From the NCBI GenBank assembly GCA_001768965.1, contig MEMY01000090.1, positions 975-27,608 of the forward strand: 26,634 bases of DNA, written 5' to 3'. Shown here piece by piece: positions 8,649 to 16,990 of the stretch. The DNA comes from an archaeon RBG_16_50_20. Lineage in GTDB: Archaea; Thermoproteota; Bathyarchaeia; 40CM-2-53-6. Each line of letters starts with the position of its first letter. Position 1 is the first letter of the stretch. Below the pieces are notes generated by a model. It was not told where the DNA came from, searched no databases, and saw only the letters and a list, made by a program, of their open reading frames with translations. The translations under genes and the position numbers were made by a program.

Positions 8649-9164
8649 TTGCGCGACTATAGGGCCAAAGTGAACGGCAGGGTCTATTCTGCTAGTGTCG
8701 AAGAAAAAGCGTCGAACCACTTTCGTGTAGAGCTTGATGGGCAAGTGTTCGAAATAGAGCTCGTTGGCAAGAATGAGGTTCTAGATTGGAGCGTGCGGAG
8801 TGGTGAGAGAGCTGTAAGAGCTCAGACTCGGGCACTCCAGAATGACATCGTGGAGACTTGGCTTGCGGGCGTACCATTTGCCACTGCCGTTCAAGCTGTT
8901 GGCTTGGCTAACTACCCCGTCCAGACTGACAGAACAGTCGAACGCCGTTATGGTGGTGAAATCCGCGCTTTGATGCCGGGTCGCGTTACGAGCATTCTAG
9001 TGAAAGAAACTGATTATGTTGAGGTCGGTAGCCCTCTGTTGATTCTTGAGGCAATGAAGATGCAGAACGAAATCTCATCCCCAATTGTTGGACGAGTTAA
9101 GTCGATTGGGATCAGAGAAGGAGAGACGGTGAAGAAGGACGCGCTTCTTATGGAAATTGGTTAG
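8649..9164 (+). CDS. accB: Biotin carboxyl carrier protein
   Basis: Carries biotin between the biotin carboxylase and carboxyltransferase active sites. Residues 1-90 form a beta-rich N-terminal region (RVYSASVEEK, FRVELDGQVFEIEL) as in archaeal and actinobacterial carriers. A short linker leads to the biotinyl domain (about 98-171), which contains LEAMKMQNEI with the biotinylated lysine at K137. The TTG start lies one base after the accC stop, which implies coupled translation. It completes the three-part carboxylase, and BirA at 3693 would modify it. It converges with metF, overlapping the end of that gene by 17 bases. Confidence 0.93.
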   Translation: MRDYRAKVNGRVYSASVEEKASNHFRVELDGQVFEIELVGKNEVLDWSVRSGERAVRAQTRALQNDIVETWLAGVPFATAVQAVGLANYPVQTDRTVERRYGGEIRALMPGRVTSILVKETDYVEVGSPLLILEAMKMQNEISSPIVGRVKSIGIREGETVKKDALLMEIG

Positions 9165-10053
9165 AGCCAGACAGTGTCCGCGCAAGGCTCGTTACGAATT
9201 CGCAGTCCTCTCGCGGATAGATATGTATACAACGCACGCCTTCTTTCATCAAGCCTGCAGCTAGTTCCAAACCCAAGACTTTGCCAGCTTCTCCTCCATT
9301 ATCTTTGAGCAAGGACTTCACTTCATGTGGGATAGTTATCCCATACCTCTGCTCGATCTCTATCGAGTCTGCCTTGCCGCGAAGAGGCAGAATGCCAACA
9401 AGAATGGGAATCTTAACACCTTGCTCACGAGCGAGATCAAGAAACTCGAAATACTTCATATCGAAGACCGGTTGTGTCTGAGCGAGTTCTGCTCCTGCAT
9501 CCTGACGCTCGACGAGTTTCGCAACTTCGCTCTCAGCTTTCCCTCTATCACCAGTGTATATCACGGTCGGGTCGGTTCCAACAACGACGCAGAATCGGGA
9601 CGTGCCCAACTCCGCTTCCGATTCGAGCCCTCTTATGCCTTTCACGAGACTTGTGCAGCCACTGTAATCATACACGTTCTTGGATAGAACATGCTCCTCT
9701 TTGTTGTTGTACCGATCTCCACCGACCACAAGGACATTCTGCAGATTGGTTTCCGCAGCCGCAAGCAGCAGTCCAGCGACTGCATTCTTGTTATAGTCCC
9801 TAGGCGTCAAGTGAAAGATCGTCTCGACTCCAGTCAGATCGCGAAGTCTAAGCGCGGTAAATATCGCGTTCATTCTGAACCGCGGAACACTGACCTCATT
9901 GGCCTTTAGTTCCGGCAAACTCACAGAATCAATGAGTGTTGCGACCTTCAGAACCTTGCCAACGAGGTCGGAAAGCTTTGCGGTCTTCGGGGGAAGAAAT
10001 TCGGTGGTGAGAAGACGGCCTTTCCGCTGGAGGATTTCAGTAAGCTTAGTCAT
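9148..10053 (-). CDS. metF: Methylenetetrahydrofolate reductase-like protein
   Basis: Reduces 5,10-methylene- to 5-methyl-tetrahydrofolate (or a related pterin) with bound FAD, feeding methyl groups to methionine synthesis. The beta/alpha barrel signatures are visible: TTEFLPPKTAK near residue 15 (the Glu is the catalytic one in the family), HLTPRDYNKNAVAGLL, LVVGGDRYNN, and AGAELAQTQPVFD, which matches the typical A-D/G-x-x-x-T-Q motif. It ends with the GVRCIHIYP strand. The ATG at 10053 lies about 20 bases after the metE stop; an upstream TTG at 10113 would overlap metE by about 40 bases and add an atypical basic leader. Last gene of a three-gene operon with two MetE proteins. Slightly longer than the bacterial enzyme's core. 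Confidence 0.88.
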   Translation of the reverse strand: MTKLTEILQRKGRLLTTEFLPPKTAKLSDLVGKVLKVATLIDSVSLPELKANEVSVPRFRMNAIFTALRLRDLTGVETIFHLTPRDYNKNAVAGLLLAAAETNLQNVLVVGGDRYNNKEEHVLSKNVYDYSGCTSLVKGIRGLESEAELGTSRFCVVVGTDPTVIYTGDRGKAESEVAKLVERQDAGAELAQTQPVFDMKYFEFLDLAREQGVKIPILVGILPLRGKADSIEIEQRYGITIPHEVKSLLKDNGGEAGKVLGLELAAGLMKEGVRCIHIYPREDCEFVTSLARTLSGSNQFP

Positions 10054-10072
10054 TTCCTCTGGTTTCCTGGGT

Positions 10073-11212
10073 CTAGGAGATCTCTCGTCTCGCCATTTCG
10101 GCGCCCTCTGCAATGTTAGAGAGTTTTGAGTAGGCTATATCCCATGAACGAGTGCGGAGTCCACAATCGGGATTCACATAGATCCTCTTGGGGTCACCCA
10201 ATGTTTTGACTGCGTACTTGATCCTGCCGCAAATTAGAGAGGGTTCCTCAACATCATCCACATGGACGTCGGCCACTCCCAAGCCCACTTCCCGTTCGTC
10301 TTCAAACTCGTTCAGTAGCTGCAATTGCGCGTATGCAGCTGCTGTATCATCATCTCGATTTGCGAATTCCAGCGCAAGCTGACTGCACTTCTTCAGCTCC
10401 AAGATGTCTGGGTACAGTACGCGATAGTCGCTGTAGCAGATATGAACGCTAAATTTGCAGCTCAATCCTGCCGTGCTTTCATTGAAGGCCTCGACAAAGA
10501 ACGGGATTTCCCCTGGCTTCGTGGTGACTGCGGGTTCGTCGATTTGGATCCACTCCGCTCCCGCATCCACGAGTGCCTGGAGATTGGGGCGGATGATTTG
10601 CGTTGCTATGTCCAGAACGAGCTCGCGTTTTGCTTCCGACTTCAGTTTACTCAGATCGTGGTAATCATCGGCAAGTCGACGCTGGTAGAACTCATTGAAG
10701 GACCATTCGGCTAGTGTGTATGGACCGGTTACAGGCACCTTGATCTTGCGTTTCGCGGCTTGCTTTGCGTACGTGAATTCGTCCAGATGGTAGGCGTCAC
10801 GGAAACCGACCTTCCGCACGCATGCTGCTTTACGATAGTACCTGTCGTCAAACGATCTCACATGTCCATAGAATTCAAAGCCTTCTGAATGGCGGATAGG
10901 ATGCTCGTACATTTCGATCCGATTCGCTTCGCCATCGTAAACGTAGTCAAGTCCTGCGGATTCAAGAAATCTGATAGCAAATAGCGATGCAAAGTTTCGA
11001 ATGCGCTTCTCGGTTTCAGCTGTCTTTGGCTGCGACAATACTGCGCGAATATCTTTCTCCGCTTCGAAACCTGAAATCTTCGACCACTTCGCGAGATGCT
11101 CCAGCTCGGGTTTTTCGACAGCCCTGCCTCGAAGATACGATATCAACCAAGGAGGCTTCGGTAGGCTACCGATTTCTTGGACGGGAAAGAGCTTGTTCGT
11201 ATGATCACGCAA
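10073..11212 (-). CDS. metE: Core-type methionine synthase (MetE C-terminal catalytic domain)
   Basis: Transfers a methyl group to homocysteine to make methionine. It matches only the C-terminal catalytic barrel of bacterial MetE. All zinc ligands can be placed: His and Cys in SVHICYSD, Glu in LALEFANRD, and Cys in NPDCGLRTRSW. The opening FPVQEIGSLPKPPW and IDEPAV are also typical. Short archaeal MetE proteins of this kind are thought to take the methyl group from a methyl-corrinoid protein rather than folate polyglutamate; which donor applies here is not shown. I chose TTG 11212, with AAGGA a few bases upstream and an 8-base overlap with the gene before it. TTG 11233 is the alternative. Confidence 0.88.
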   Translation of the reverse strand: MRDHTNKLFPVQEIGSLPKPPWLISYLRGRAVEKPELEHLAKWSKISGFEAEKDIRAVLSQPKTAETEKRIRNFASLFAIRFLESAGLDYVYDGEANRIEMYEHPIRHSEGFEFYGHVRSFDDRYYRKAACVRKVGFRDAYHLDEFTYAKQAAKRKIKVPVTGPYTLAEWSFNEFYQRRLADDYHDLSKLKSEAKRELVLDIATQIIRPNLQALVDAGAEWIQIDEPAVTTKPGEIPFFVEAFNESTAGLSCKFSVHICYSDYRVLYPDILELKKCSQLALEFANRDDDTAAAYAQLQLLNEFEDEREVGLGVADVHVDDVEEPSLICGRIKYAVKTLGDPKRIYVNPDCGLRTRSWDIAYSKLSNIAEGAEMARREIS

Positions 11213-12152
11213 CCGTTTCCTTTGCTTCTGCAAGGATGTGAAGCTTCTTCACTGCGATGCTCTGTGGAAGAAATTCGAGATCACAGTTAGGCGTCACATA
11301 CACTGCCTTTGGGGCTACGTCGTCTTCGACTTTTCTGATAAGCTTCCGTAGGACATCCGGAGTCTCAAGCAAGGAATTTCTGGCGTCTATGCAACCACAT
11401 CCGATCTCTTTAGTGAAATCGTGCTCGACCAATGAGGCAATTGAAGTTGCGTAGAAGTCTATTCCGATGCAATCCGTGGAGAAATCGATGATCGAATCAA
11501 TTACCTTGCCTGCGTCACCGAAATAGGTGTGTAGGGCGGTCTTTGCACCTATCCCTTTCACCAAGACCTCATAAGCTTGCTTGATGAGTTGGAGTTCATT
11601 CTTAGATGGCTCACTGAAGCAGATGCTTGGTTCGTTGAACTGAAAATACTCGAATCCTGCCTTCTTCAATTCAGAAATGACATCCTTCAGGGAATGAGCA
11701 AGAGCGTCGATCAGGTCTCCGAATGATGAGTATGCAGTATTCTGCGACATCACTGCAAAAGTATAGGGTCCTGGGAGGACGGCTTTCCAGCGAGCGCCAT
11801 TGTGAGGCAAGCTGCATCGAAAATATGTATCCAGACTTGCCCCGGCGTATCTGACCTTATCCACGATAATCGGTTTGCGGTAGAAAGTGTTGTTATCAAA
11901 CCACCGTGTTAGTCCCCCAAGGCGAATACCTGTTAGAAGTTCGCTAAATGGTCTGAACAGATCCTTCCAATTTAATTGTCCATCCACAACGAACTCCACT
12001 TTGGCTTGAGTTTGCAAATTCACCAATGCCTCCACGTCTCGAGCGTAGGCCGCCTCAAGTTCGTCCGGCGAGACTCTTCCGCGTGCTGCAGCTCGGCTAG
12101 CCTCCACGAGAGCCTCTGATCGCGGGAACGCTCCTGTTAGGTGACCTTCCAA
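11205..12152 (-). CDS. MetE-like paralogue with incomplete zinc site
   Basis: A second MetE-family barrel of 315 residues. It keeps the fold markers FVVDGQLNWKDLF, VLPGPYTFA, YFQFNEPSICF and the C-terminal TPNCDLEFLP, but the catalytic H-x-C has become HTY (ALHTYFGD), and the expected Glu is replaced in GIDFYATS. Only His and one Cys of the zinc ligands remain. It therefore probably does not bind homocysteine like a normal MetE and may act as a partner subunit of the next gene, comparable to the two-protein MetE arrangement in Sulfolobales. The start is TTG at 12152, with AGAGGTG seven bases upstream. First gene of the operon with core MetE and MetF. Confidence 0.82.
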   Translation of the reverse strand: MEGHLTGAFPRSEALVEASRAAARGRVSPDELEAAYARDVEALVNLQTQAKVEFVVDGQLNWKDLFRPFSELLTGIRLGGLTRWFDNNTFYRKPIIVDKVRYAGASLDTYFRCSLPHNGARWKAVLPGPYTFAVMSQNTAYSSFGDLIDALAHSLKDVISELKKAGFEYFQFNEPSICFSEPSKNELQLIKQAYEVLVKGIGAKTALHTYFGDAGKVIDSIIDFSTDCIGIDFYATSIASLVEHDFTKEIGCGCIDARNSLLETPDVLRKLIRKVEDDVAPKAVYVTPNCDLEFLPQSIAVKKLHILAEAKETVA

Positions 12153-12202
12153 GCTTTCACACCTCTTTGGTCATGATTAGAACCGGCGAAAGCACATTAT
12201 TC

Positions 12203-12216
12203 TCATATTAATTTTC
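12203..12216 (-). promoter_or_regulatory. Putative TATA box of the methionine operon
   Basis: On the minus strand the AT-rich run AAAATTAATATGAG lies about 55 bases before the TTG at 12152. A start site about 25 bases downstream would leave a leader of about 30 bases holding the AGAGGTG ribosome site. Sequence and spacing only. Confidence 0.45.
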
Positions 12217-12228
12217 ATGGGCTGTGAA

Positions 12229-12244
12229 AATTCCAATAGGAATT
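12229..12244. repeat. Perfect inverted repeat upstream of the methionine operon
   Basis: AATTCC and GGAATT flank the four-base loop AATA. The repeat lies just upstream of the putative TATA box and downstream of the DUF35 gene's stop. It may be an operator, a weak hairpin, or chance. Confidence 0.3.
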
Positions 12245-12316
12245 CCCGTCTATAGGCCGATAATTAATGGATCCTTCGACGCGGTGAGGTTGTCACGGCG
12301 GAATCTTGGGGCGAGG

Positions 12317-12763
12317 TCAGCTTGCGGGTTTGAAGAAGTAGCGAGGCCATTTGGGCCATTCTTTGGGCAATGTAGCCTCGAAATCTACCAAGAGATCCAT
12401 TCCAATTCGAAGATCCCCCAATTTGACGTTCTTTATCATTCCGGGCAGTTGTGTACCTTCGTTCAGTCTTAGAATACCCACAGCGTACGGAGCCAAGGCC
12501 TGAAACTGGCTTGGGGGGAAGTGAATTATCGTGTATGTCAACAGCTTTCCGCGCCCTTTCAGCTCCACCCATTCAGAGTCATTGCCAAAGCATTTCGGGC
12601 AAATGCTACGAGGCGGACAGATCACTGCACCACAATGGTTGCATTTCACGGCCATCAACTTGCCTTCCGCACAGAATCTGTAAAAGTTCTCTACTGTTGG
12701 GAGAATCAGACCTTTCTCATCACGGATGAATGCGCCTTTTTCCTGCGACGTGACTGTCGTCAT
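12317..12763 (-). CDS. DUF35 zinc-ribbon/OB-fold acyl-CoA-binding partner of thiolase
   Basis: A zinc ribbon with two C-x2-C pairs (CNHCGAVICPPRSICPKC) is followed by an OB-fold (LLTYTIIHFPPSQFQALAPYAVGIL), the DUF35 layout. In archaea this family binds thiolases and helps hold and channel the acyl-CoA, best known in the thiolase-DUF35-HMG-CoA synthase complex. It directly follows the thiolase gene. No HMG-CoA synthase is next to it here. I prefer ATG 12763, with GAGGT ten bases upstream. A TTG at 12784 that overlaps the thiolase stop as TTGA is an equally coupled alternative and adds seven residues. Most likely the scaffold of the neighbouring thiolase. Confidence 0.88.
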   Translation of the reverse strand: MTTVTSQEKGAFIRDEKGLILPTVENFYRFCAEGKLMAVKCNHCGAVICPPRSICPKCFGNDSEWVELKGRGKLLTYTIIHFPPSQFQALAPYAVGILRLNEGTQLPGMIKNVKLGDLRIGMDLLVDFEATLPKEWPKWPRYFFKPAS

Positions 12764-12780
12764 GTTCCCTATTACCTCAC

Positions 12781-13953
12781 TCAATCTCCGCGTCTGTAGA
12801 TGTGAACCACTCCGGTCGAGGCTGAGCCTCCGACATTCTCTGTAAGTCCGACCTCGGCACCGGATACCTGTCTTCGGTCCGCTTGATTCGTTAGCTGAAG
12901 GTAAATCTCACAAGCCTGAGCTGCGCCAGTTGCCCCCACTGGGTGGCCTTTTGCCTTCAGCCCTCCGCTGGTATTGACTGGGATCTTCCCACCTAGTTGC
13001 GTGACGCCCTCATCGATCAACTTGCCCCCTTCTCCCGGCCCGCAGAAACCCAAATCCTCATAGGCCATTATCTCAGCAATCGTAAAACAATCATGGACCT
13101 CCGCCACGTCGATATCTTCTGGCTTTACGTTGGCCATCTTGTAGGCCTGCTGCGCTGCTAACCGCGTCACTTTCATTCCGCTGAAATTGTCACGCTCAAA
13201 GAGACCAAGTGTATCCTGAGCTTGCCCTGACCCAACAATATCGACCGGGGTGTCTGTGAACTTTCTGGCGACTTTGGGCGAAGTAATGACCAAGCACGCC
13301 GCTCCATCGCTTCTGGGACAGCAGTCATAGAGCTTCAGAGGCCACGCGACAGGTGTCGACGACAACACGTCTTCGACTCTTATCCGCTTTTGAAAGTGTG
13401 CCTTGGGGTTCAAAACACCGTGTTCATGGTTCTTTACAGCAACCTTTGCGAGTTGTTCCTCGGTCGTACCATATCGATGCATGTGGTCAACTGCCATCAT
13501 TCCGAATATTCCTGGAAATGAAATCCCGTGCCACTGTTCGAATGGAAAATCCGAAGCCATCGCTAGGATCTCGGTTACCCCCGTTGTGCTGAGGTGTGTC
13601 ATCTTCTCCACACCCCCCACAAGAACCACGTCATACATCCCTGAAGCTATCGAGAAAAGCGCAACCCTCAACGCAACGCTCGACGACGCGCAGGCTCCTT
13701 CCGTCCGGAAAGCCGGAATTGGAAGAAGCCCGATCCAATCAAGGAACAGCGGTGCGACATGAGCTTGATGCTCATAGGATTCGCTCATCATACCGACAAA
13801 GAGTCCCTGGACATCCCTCTTTGGATTAAGGTTGGGGCATCGATCGAACGCTTCCCTAGCAGCCTCCGCGAAAAGTTCTCGTGTGTACAGTCCTTCTCGA
13901 ACCCCGAATTTCGAAATCCCCACCGAGACTATGCTCGCGATTGGCGAACCCAT
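12781..13953 (-). CDS. Thiolase (acetyl-CoA acetyltransferase family), catalytically complete
   Basis: Condenses or cleaves acyl-CoAs. This is a conventional archaeal thiolase: the nucleophilic Cys lies in EGACASSS (near residue 88 from the chosen start), the active-site His in AEVHDCFTIAE, and the second catalytic His in GGLKAKGHPVGATG. About 390 residues, the normal length. The ATG at 13953 is three codons inside a longer GTG start (13962); no good Shine-Dalgarno decides between them. The DUF35 partner follows immediately. It could be acetoacetyl-CoA thiolase for mevalonate synthesis or a 3-ketoacyl-CoA thiolase in acyl-CoA breakdown. The surrounding carboxylase and mutase genes favour acyl-CoA metabolism, by inference. 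Confidence 0.9.
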   Translation of the reverse strand: MGSPIASIVSVGISKFGVREGLYTRELFAEAAREAFDRCPNLNPKRDVQGLFVGMMSESYEHQAHVAPLFLDWIGLLPIPAFRTEGACASSSVALRVALFSIASGMYDVVLVGGVEKMTHLSTTGVTEILAMASDFPFEQWHGISFPGIFGMMAVDHMHRYGTTEEQLAKVAVKNHEHGVLNPKAHFQKRIRVEDVLSSTPVAWPLKLYDCCPRSDGAACLVITSPKVARKFTDTPVDIVGSGQAQDTLGLFERDNFSGMKVTRLAAQQAYKMANVKPEDIDVAEVHDCFTIAEIMAYEDLGFCGPGEGGKLIDEGVTQLGGKIPVNTSGGLKAKGHPVGATGAAQACEIYLQLTNQADRRQVSGAEVGLTENVGGSASTGVVHIYRRGD

Positions 13954-14086
13954 ACAGACCACTGAATGCGACTAGGAACACTCGGTGAGCGATTGCCGAA
14001 CCAGCATAATGAACCTATTGTCCAAATAGCAAGACAAGCGCGAGTTTCTTGATAGCTGGTCCCAGTCCTTCCGGACCTGGTCGAAT

Positions 14087-14098
14087 TACTTTAAATTT
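14087..14098 (+). promoter_or_regulatory. Putative TATA box of the thiolase-like/DUF35 operon
   Basis: TACTTTAAATTT on the plus strand is the only strong AT element between the divergent thiolase genes. A start site about 25 bases downstream falls near 14118, which would lie inside the longest reading frame from TTG 14108 and argues for a start further in. Confidence 0.45.
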
Positions 14099-14107
14099 CA
14101 GTCGAGG

Positions 14108-15289
14108 TTGCAGGGTAGCAAAACGGAGGCCAGTCTGCTGCGAAGCGTGGCTATTGTCGGCGTTGGAATTACTGAACTGAAATCATCAACACCTCAGGTG
14201 TCATACAAGGAGTTGATTTTCGAGGCGGCCCAGAAGGCATATGAAGATGCGGGATTGAACCCACGGAAAGACATAGAGAGCTTCGTTTGTTCTTCTGAGG
14301 ACTTCCTCGAAGGCACCAGCATATTTGACGAGTACGTCCCGGACCAGCTTGGAGCAGTTCTCAAACCGGTCTGCACGATCAGCGCCGATGGCATGTACAG
14401 CCTTGCAGCTGCGTACATGCAGATCCTGACAGGTCTATTTGATGTTGTGGCGGTCGAGGCGCACAGCAAAGCCTCAGACATAGTCAACCTATCCACTGTG
14501 TACGACATGGCCCTCGACCCAGTTTACACGCGTCCACTAGGCTTGAACGCAAGTTTTGTCGCGGGATTGGAAATGAGCAAATTTCTTCACTCTCGGGGAG
14601 CTGGCACGAATCATTGTAGAATGGTCGTCGCAAAGAACAGGAAAAATGCACTCTCAAACAGCCTGGCAATGTATGGGGGGATTGTTGAGGCAAAAGGAGA
14701 GAGTCAGAACCCTGTACTCTCCTACCCGCTCACAGAGTATGACGTTGCACCTGTAGCTGATGGAGCCGCCGTTGTCGTACTTGCATCGGAAGATGCAGCA
14801 GAACACCTCCGAGACGATCCAGTATGGGTAAAGGGCTTGGGATGGGCATCGGATAGCCCCACCCTTGAGACTCGCGACTGGCTCGATGCTACATACGTAA
14901 GATTGGCCTCGAAGCAAGCCTATCAAAGCGCAAAGCTGCGGAATCCGGCGAAAGATATCCAGATTGCGGAGATTGACGACACATACTCCTACAAAGAGCT
15001 GCAGCATCTAGAGGCGCTAGGGCTGATAGGAGATGCAAAGGCACATACTCTACTTGAGCAAGGCGCTTTCGAGAGAGATGGGGTGCTGCCCGTAAATCCT
15101 TCAGGAGGAAGCATAGGCATGGGACATACCCTGGAGATGAGCGGGCTCGTGCGCGTTGTTGAACTCGTTCTCCAACTCCGTGGAGAAGCAGACAGACATC
15201 AGATCAAGGGAGTCGAAACCGGTATCGCGCAGTGTTGGAGGGGAATCCCCACTACCAGCGGCGCAGTCGTCATTCTAAGCAACAGGTGA
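14108..15289 (+). CDS. Thiolase-like protein A, without the nucleophilic cysteine
   Basis: A thiolase-superfamily protein of up to 393 residues (SVAIVGVGITE start, VNPSGGSIGMGH near the end). Aligned to the neighbouring thiolase, the catalytic Cys position is Ser (S92 in ISADGMYS) and the HDCF His is Asp (D290, DDTYSYKE); only the GH motif is kept. It cannot be a normal Claisen thiolase. Cys-less members paired with DUF35 proteins include the steroid-side-chain aldolase Ltp2. It forms an operon with thiolase-like B and two DUF35 genes. The start is unclear: TTG 14108 lies before the predicted transcript start; GGAGG at 14125-14129 fits CTG 14135/14138 better than GTG 14147. Confidence 0.85.
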   Translation: MQGSKTEASLLRSVAIVGVGITELKSSTPQVSYKELIFEAAQKAYEDAGLNPRKDIESFVCSSEDFLEGTSIFDEYVPDQLGAVLKPVCTISADGMYSLAAAYMQILTGLFDVVAVEAHSKASDIVNLSTVYDMALDPVYTRPLGLNASFVAGLEMSKFLHSRGAGTNHCRMVVAKNRKNALSNSLAMYGGIVEAKGESQNPVLSYPLTEYDVAPVADGAAVVVLASEDAAEHLRDDPVWVKGLGWASDSPTLETRDWLDATYVRLASKQAYQSAKLRNPAKDIQIAEIDDTYSYKELQHLEALGLIGDAKAHTLLEQGAFERDGVLPVNPSGGSIGMGHTLEMSGLVRVVELVLQLRGEADRHQIKGVETGIAQCWRGIPTTSGAVVILSNR

Positions 15290-16461
15290 GAAACTTGCAA
15301 ATCAAGAAACGAGTCGCCGTAGTGGGTGCGGGCATGACTAAGTTCATGCGAAGGGCTCAGGAAACTGGAAAGGAGCTTGCGTTCGAAGCCGTAAGACAAG
15401 CTTTAGACTCCTGCAATATGCGCATCGAGGATATACAATCAGTTGCTCTCGGGAGTGCACCTGATGCATTTGACGGCGTACACATGAAAGGTGAATACCT
15501 ACTCGATGGTGCCGGTGCGTGGGGCAAACCCTATTCCAGAAGTTTTGTGGGAGGTGGGACTGGAGTCTTCAGTTTGATCCATGGATGGTGGCACGTCGCA
15601 TCAGGGCTCTTCGATACATGCCTCGTGGTCGCAGAAGAGAAGATGTCGAGCTGTCTTCCCCACCCTCAAACCGCCTTCCTAACAATTTTTGACAACATGA
15701 TTGAACGCCCCCTTGGACCCAACCTGATCTGGATCTTCGCTCTAGAGATGCAAAGATACATGCAGACTTACAAGATTCCCAAAGAGCAAATCGCTCAAGT
15801 GGCCGTCAAAAACAAACGAAACGCGCTCGACCATCCCTCAGCCCAGATCGCCCAGAAAGTCACACTACAAGATGTCTTGAATTCAGAAGTGATGGCCTAT
15901 CCGGTTCAGAGGCTCGACATAAGTCCTGTGAGCGACGGAGCATGCGCGATCGTCTTGGCGTCTGAGGATGTGGCTCGCAAGATAACGGACTCACCAGTTT
16001 GGATTGACGGAGTTGGCTGGAATCTGGATACGACATATTGGACGAATAGAGACCTCTACTTCCCACGCTATGTCGCCAACGCTGCCCGCATGGCTTACGC
16101 AATGGCTGGTGTTCGGAATCCTAGGAAAGAAATCGATTTCGCAGAACCCTACGATCCCTTTGACTATAAAGAGCTGCACCACATGGAGGGCCTGCTCCTC
16201 TGCCGCAAAGGAGAGGCGCCCAAACTAACGGCGGAAGGGGTTACAGAACGTGACGGTAACCTGCCAGTATGCCCATCAGGTGGCTTGCTAGGCGTCGGTA
16301 ATCCAATCGCAGCAGCAGGTCTGATGAAAATCTGCGAATTGTTCTGGCAGCTACGCGGTGAAGCGGGAAAACGGCAAATCCCCGGCGACCCACGCACAGC
16401 GGTCGCACAAGCTTGGGGAGACCTCATGCAGATCGGCACCGTAGTTGTGATGCGCGGATAG
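15286..16461 (+). CDS. Thiolase-like protein B, without the nucleophilic cysteine
   Basis: A second thiolase-superfamily protein (KKRVAVVGAGMTKF start). The catalytic Cys position is Gly (G90 in FVGGGTGVFS), the usual HDCF motif reads YDPF with Tyr at 289, and the terminal KGHP motif is changed to LLGVGNPIAAAG, so both catalytic His residues are lost as well. Tyr in place of that His is also seen in the aldolase Ltp2, which cleaves carbon-carbon bonds with a DUF35 partner. The GTG at 15286 overlaps the stop of protein A by four bases (GTGA), implying translational coupling and probably a heteromeric pair; a TTG at 15295 is an alternative start. Function: acyl-CoA aldolase or ketone-forming enzyme is a reasonable guess, not shown. 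Confidence 0.87.
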   Translation: MRNLQIKKRVAVVGAGMTKFMRRAQETGKELAFEAVRQALDSCNMRIEDIQSVALGSAPDAFDGVHMKGEYLLDGAGAWGKPYSRSFVGGGTGVFSLIHGWWHVASGLFDTCLVVAEEKMSSCLPHPQTAFLTIFDNMIERPLGPNLIWIFALEMQRYMQTYKIPKEQIAQVAVKNKRNALDHPSAQIAQKVTLQDVLNSEVMAYPVQRLDISPVSDGACAIVLASEDVARKITDSPVWIDGVGWNLDTTYWTNRDLYFPRYVANAARMAYAMAGVRNPRKEIDFAEPYDPFDYKELHHMEGLLLCRKGEAPKLTAEGVTERDGNLPVCPSGGLLGVGNPIAAAGLMKICELFWQLRGEAGKRQIPGDPRTAVAQAWGDLMQIGTVVVMRG

Positions 16462-16474
16462 GAGGACATACTAG

Positions 16475-16990
16475 GTGAGCAAGCATCTGCAGAAGCCACC
16501 CGGCGTCCCACTGCGCGAAGAGGACTTTGAAGCACAGAGGGTTCTTTCAGTCATGTACCGGCCCAAGATGAGGTATAGTTGGGCGACTGGCGTAGCGATA
16601 GGAAGATTCCTGAAGGGTCTCAGAGCAGGGAAGATCATCGGTACGCAGTGTGCACATTGCCGACGAATAGTGGTGCCACCCCGAGTTTTCTGTGAATGGT
16701 GTTTCCGTCCAGTGAACGATTGGGTGGATCTTCCTGATACTGGAATCATCAACACGTTCTCCGTATCCTACATCTCAACGGACACTACCAAACTCAAGAC
16801 ACCGATAATTCCAGCAGTGATAGAAATCGATGGAACTACACACGCAGGATTCCTTCACGTGATCGGAGAAGCTAAACCCGAAACCCTCAAGATCGGAACG
16901 CGCGTCAAGGCGGTGTGGGCTGAATCGACAAAAAGGAGGGGTTCGATCACGGACATCAGGTATTTCAAACCGGCGGAGTGGAAACCATGA
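16475..16990 (+). CDS. DUF35 zinc-ribbon/OB-fold protein, first of two
   Basis: Residues 1-45 form a helical lead-in. A zinc ribbon follows with C-x2-C pairs in CAHCRRIVVPPRVFCEWC, then an OB-fold (GIINTFSVSYISTDTTKL, GTRVKAVWAES). The family binds acyl-CoA and docks on thiolase-fold partners. The GTG start at 16475 has a strong GGAGG ten bases upstream (16460-16464). It is the third gene of the operon with the two Cys-less thiolase-like proteins, and one DUF35 per thiolase-like protein suggests matched pairs. The YISTDTTKLKTP segment differs from that of its neighbour, so the two are old paralogues rather than a recent duplication. Confidence 0.88.
   Translation: MSKHLQKPPGVPLREEDFEAQRVLSVMYRPKMRYSWATGVAIGRFLKGLRAGKIIGTQCAHCRRIVVPPRVFCEWCFRPVNDWVDLPDTGIINTFSVSYISTDTTKLKTPIIPAVIEIDGTTHAGFLHVIGEAKPETLKIGTRVKAVWAESTKRRGSITDIRYFKPAEWKP

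Noticed and set aside
14059..14082. GGTCC/GGACC inverted repeat between the divergent thiolase genes
   Set aside because: Short stem with a ten-base loop and no T run; too weak to call an operator or terminator.
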